NCBI GenBank assembly: GCA_019118725.1
Contig: DWYO01000261.1
Location: 1 to 5,844 of the forward strand
Reading direction: 5' to 3'
Source of the DNA: Candidatus Parabacteroides intestinavium
Lineage (GTDB): Bacteria; Bacteroidota; Bacteroidia; Bacteroidales; Tannerellaceae
DNA length: 5,844 bases
Position 1 is the first letter of the stretch. Each line of letters begins with the position of its first letter. The notes beneath the pieces are model-generated. The model was not told where the DNA came from and ran no database searches. It worked only from the letters and a program-made list of their open reading frames with translations. Positions 5,771-5,844 of the stretch are shown one piece after another. The translations under genes and the position numbers were made by a program.

Positions 5771-5844
5771 TTTTCCGTTCGTGTTAAAATGGCATTTTTA
5801 TGTTAAGTCTAAGAAGCAGTTTTTGAATTTCTTCGGAAAATAGT
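5771..5844. other. Edge region upstream of the cytochrome-SUMF1 gene
   Basis: This 74-bp piece holds either the promoter region of the cytochrome gene or the tail of a preceding minus-strand gene. One minus frame runs open from the window edge to a TAA at 5786-5784 and would end in EEIQKLLLRLNIKMPF, 13 bp before the ATG. Another frame ends earlier, at a TAG. No good Bacteroides -33/-7 pair is visible, and the Shine-Dalgarno region is weak (CGGAAAA). Confidence 0.3.

Noticed and set aside
1..5844. CRISPR arrays, tRNA/rRNA genes, insertion sequences
   Set aside because: No regularly spaced repeats, no cloverleaf or rRNA-like segments and no transposase or terminal inverted repeats were seen.

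Overview
The window looks like a Bacteroidales chromosome (Bacteroides/Parabacteroides type). The signs are moderate GC with A-rich, weak ribosome binding sites, twin-arginine lipoprotein signals on Gfo/Idh/MocA and TIM-barrel proteins, and an AraC-type C-terminal domain of the style common in that order. Placement to genus is a guess.

Layout: positions 1-389 (+) carry the C-terminal end of an AraC-family regulator that begins before the window. It converges, with only 5 bp between stops, on a long minus-strand gene series that fills the rest. In transcription order (right to left) this series is: a membrane-anchored tetraheme NapC/NrfH-type cytochrome fused to a SUMF1/FGE-fold domain (5770-4211); a 154-bp gap holding an unusual GC-richer block that may be a dispersed repeat; a Tat-exported lipoprotein of the Gfo/Idh/MocA oxidoreductase family (4056-2668); a Tat-exported lipoprotein of the sugar phosphate isomerase/epimerase TIM-barrel family (2656-1709); a RIC/YtfE-like hemerythrin-fold protein with eroded iron ligands (1701-991); and a LuxR-type regulator with a degenerate receiver domain (982-395). 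The last four genes are separated by only 11, 7 and 8 bp and are very likely one transcript. The cytochrome gene may be co-transcribed or may form its own unit.

How they may work together: the oxidoreductase and TIM-barrel proteins should both act in the periplasm on a sugar or sugar-like substrate, in the way described for Gfo/Idh/MocA plus isomerase-like proteins that oxidise and rearrange glycosides. The cytochrome would sit in the inner membrane facing the same compartment and could exchange electrons with the quinone pool. The hemerythrin-like and LuxR-like proteins form a cytoplasmic pair that could sense a redox or nitrosative cue, although both have lost the residues that define their families' usual chemistry. 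These links rest on gene order and family knowledge, not on any direct evidence. The most unusual items are the tetraheme-SUMF1 fusion and the operon that joins periplasmic sugar-type enzymes to a degenerate RIC-like/LuxR-like pair.
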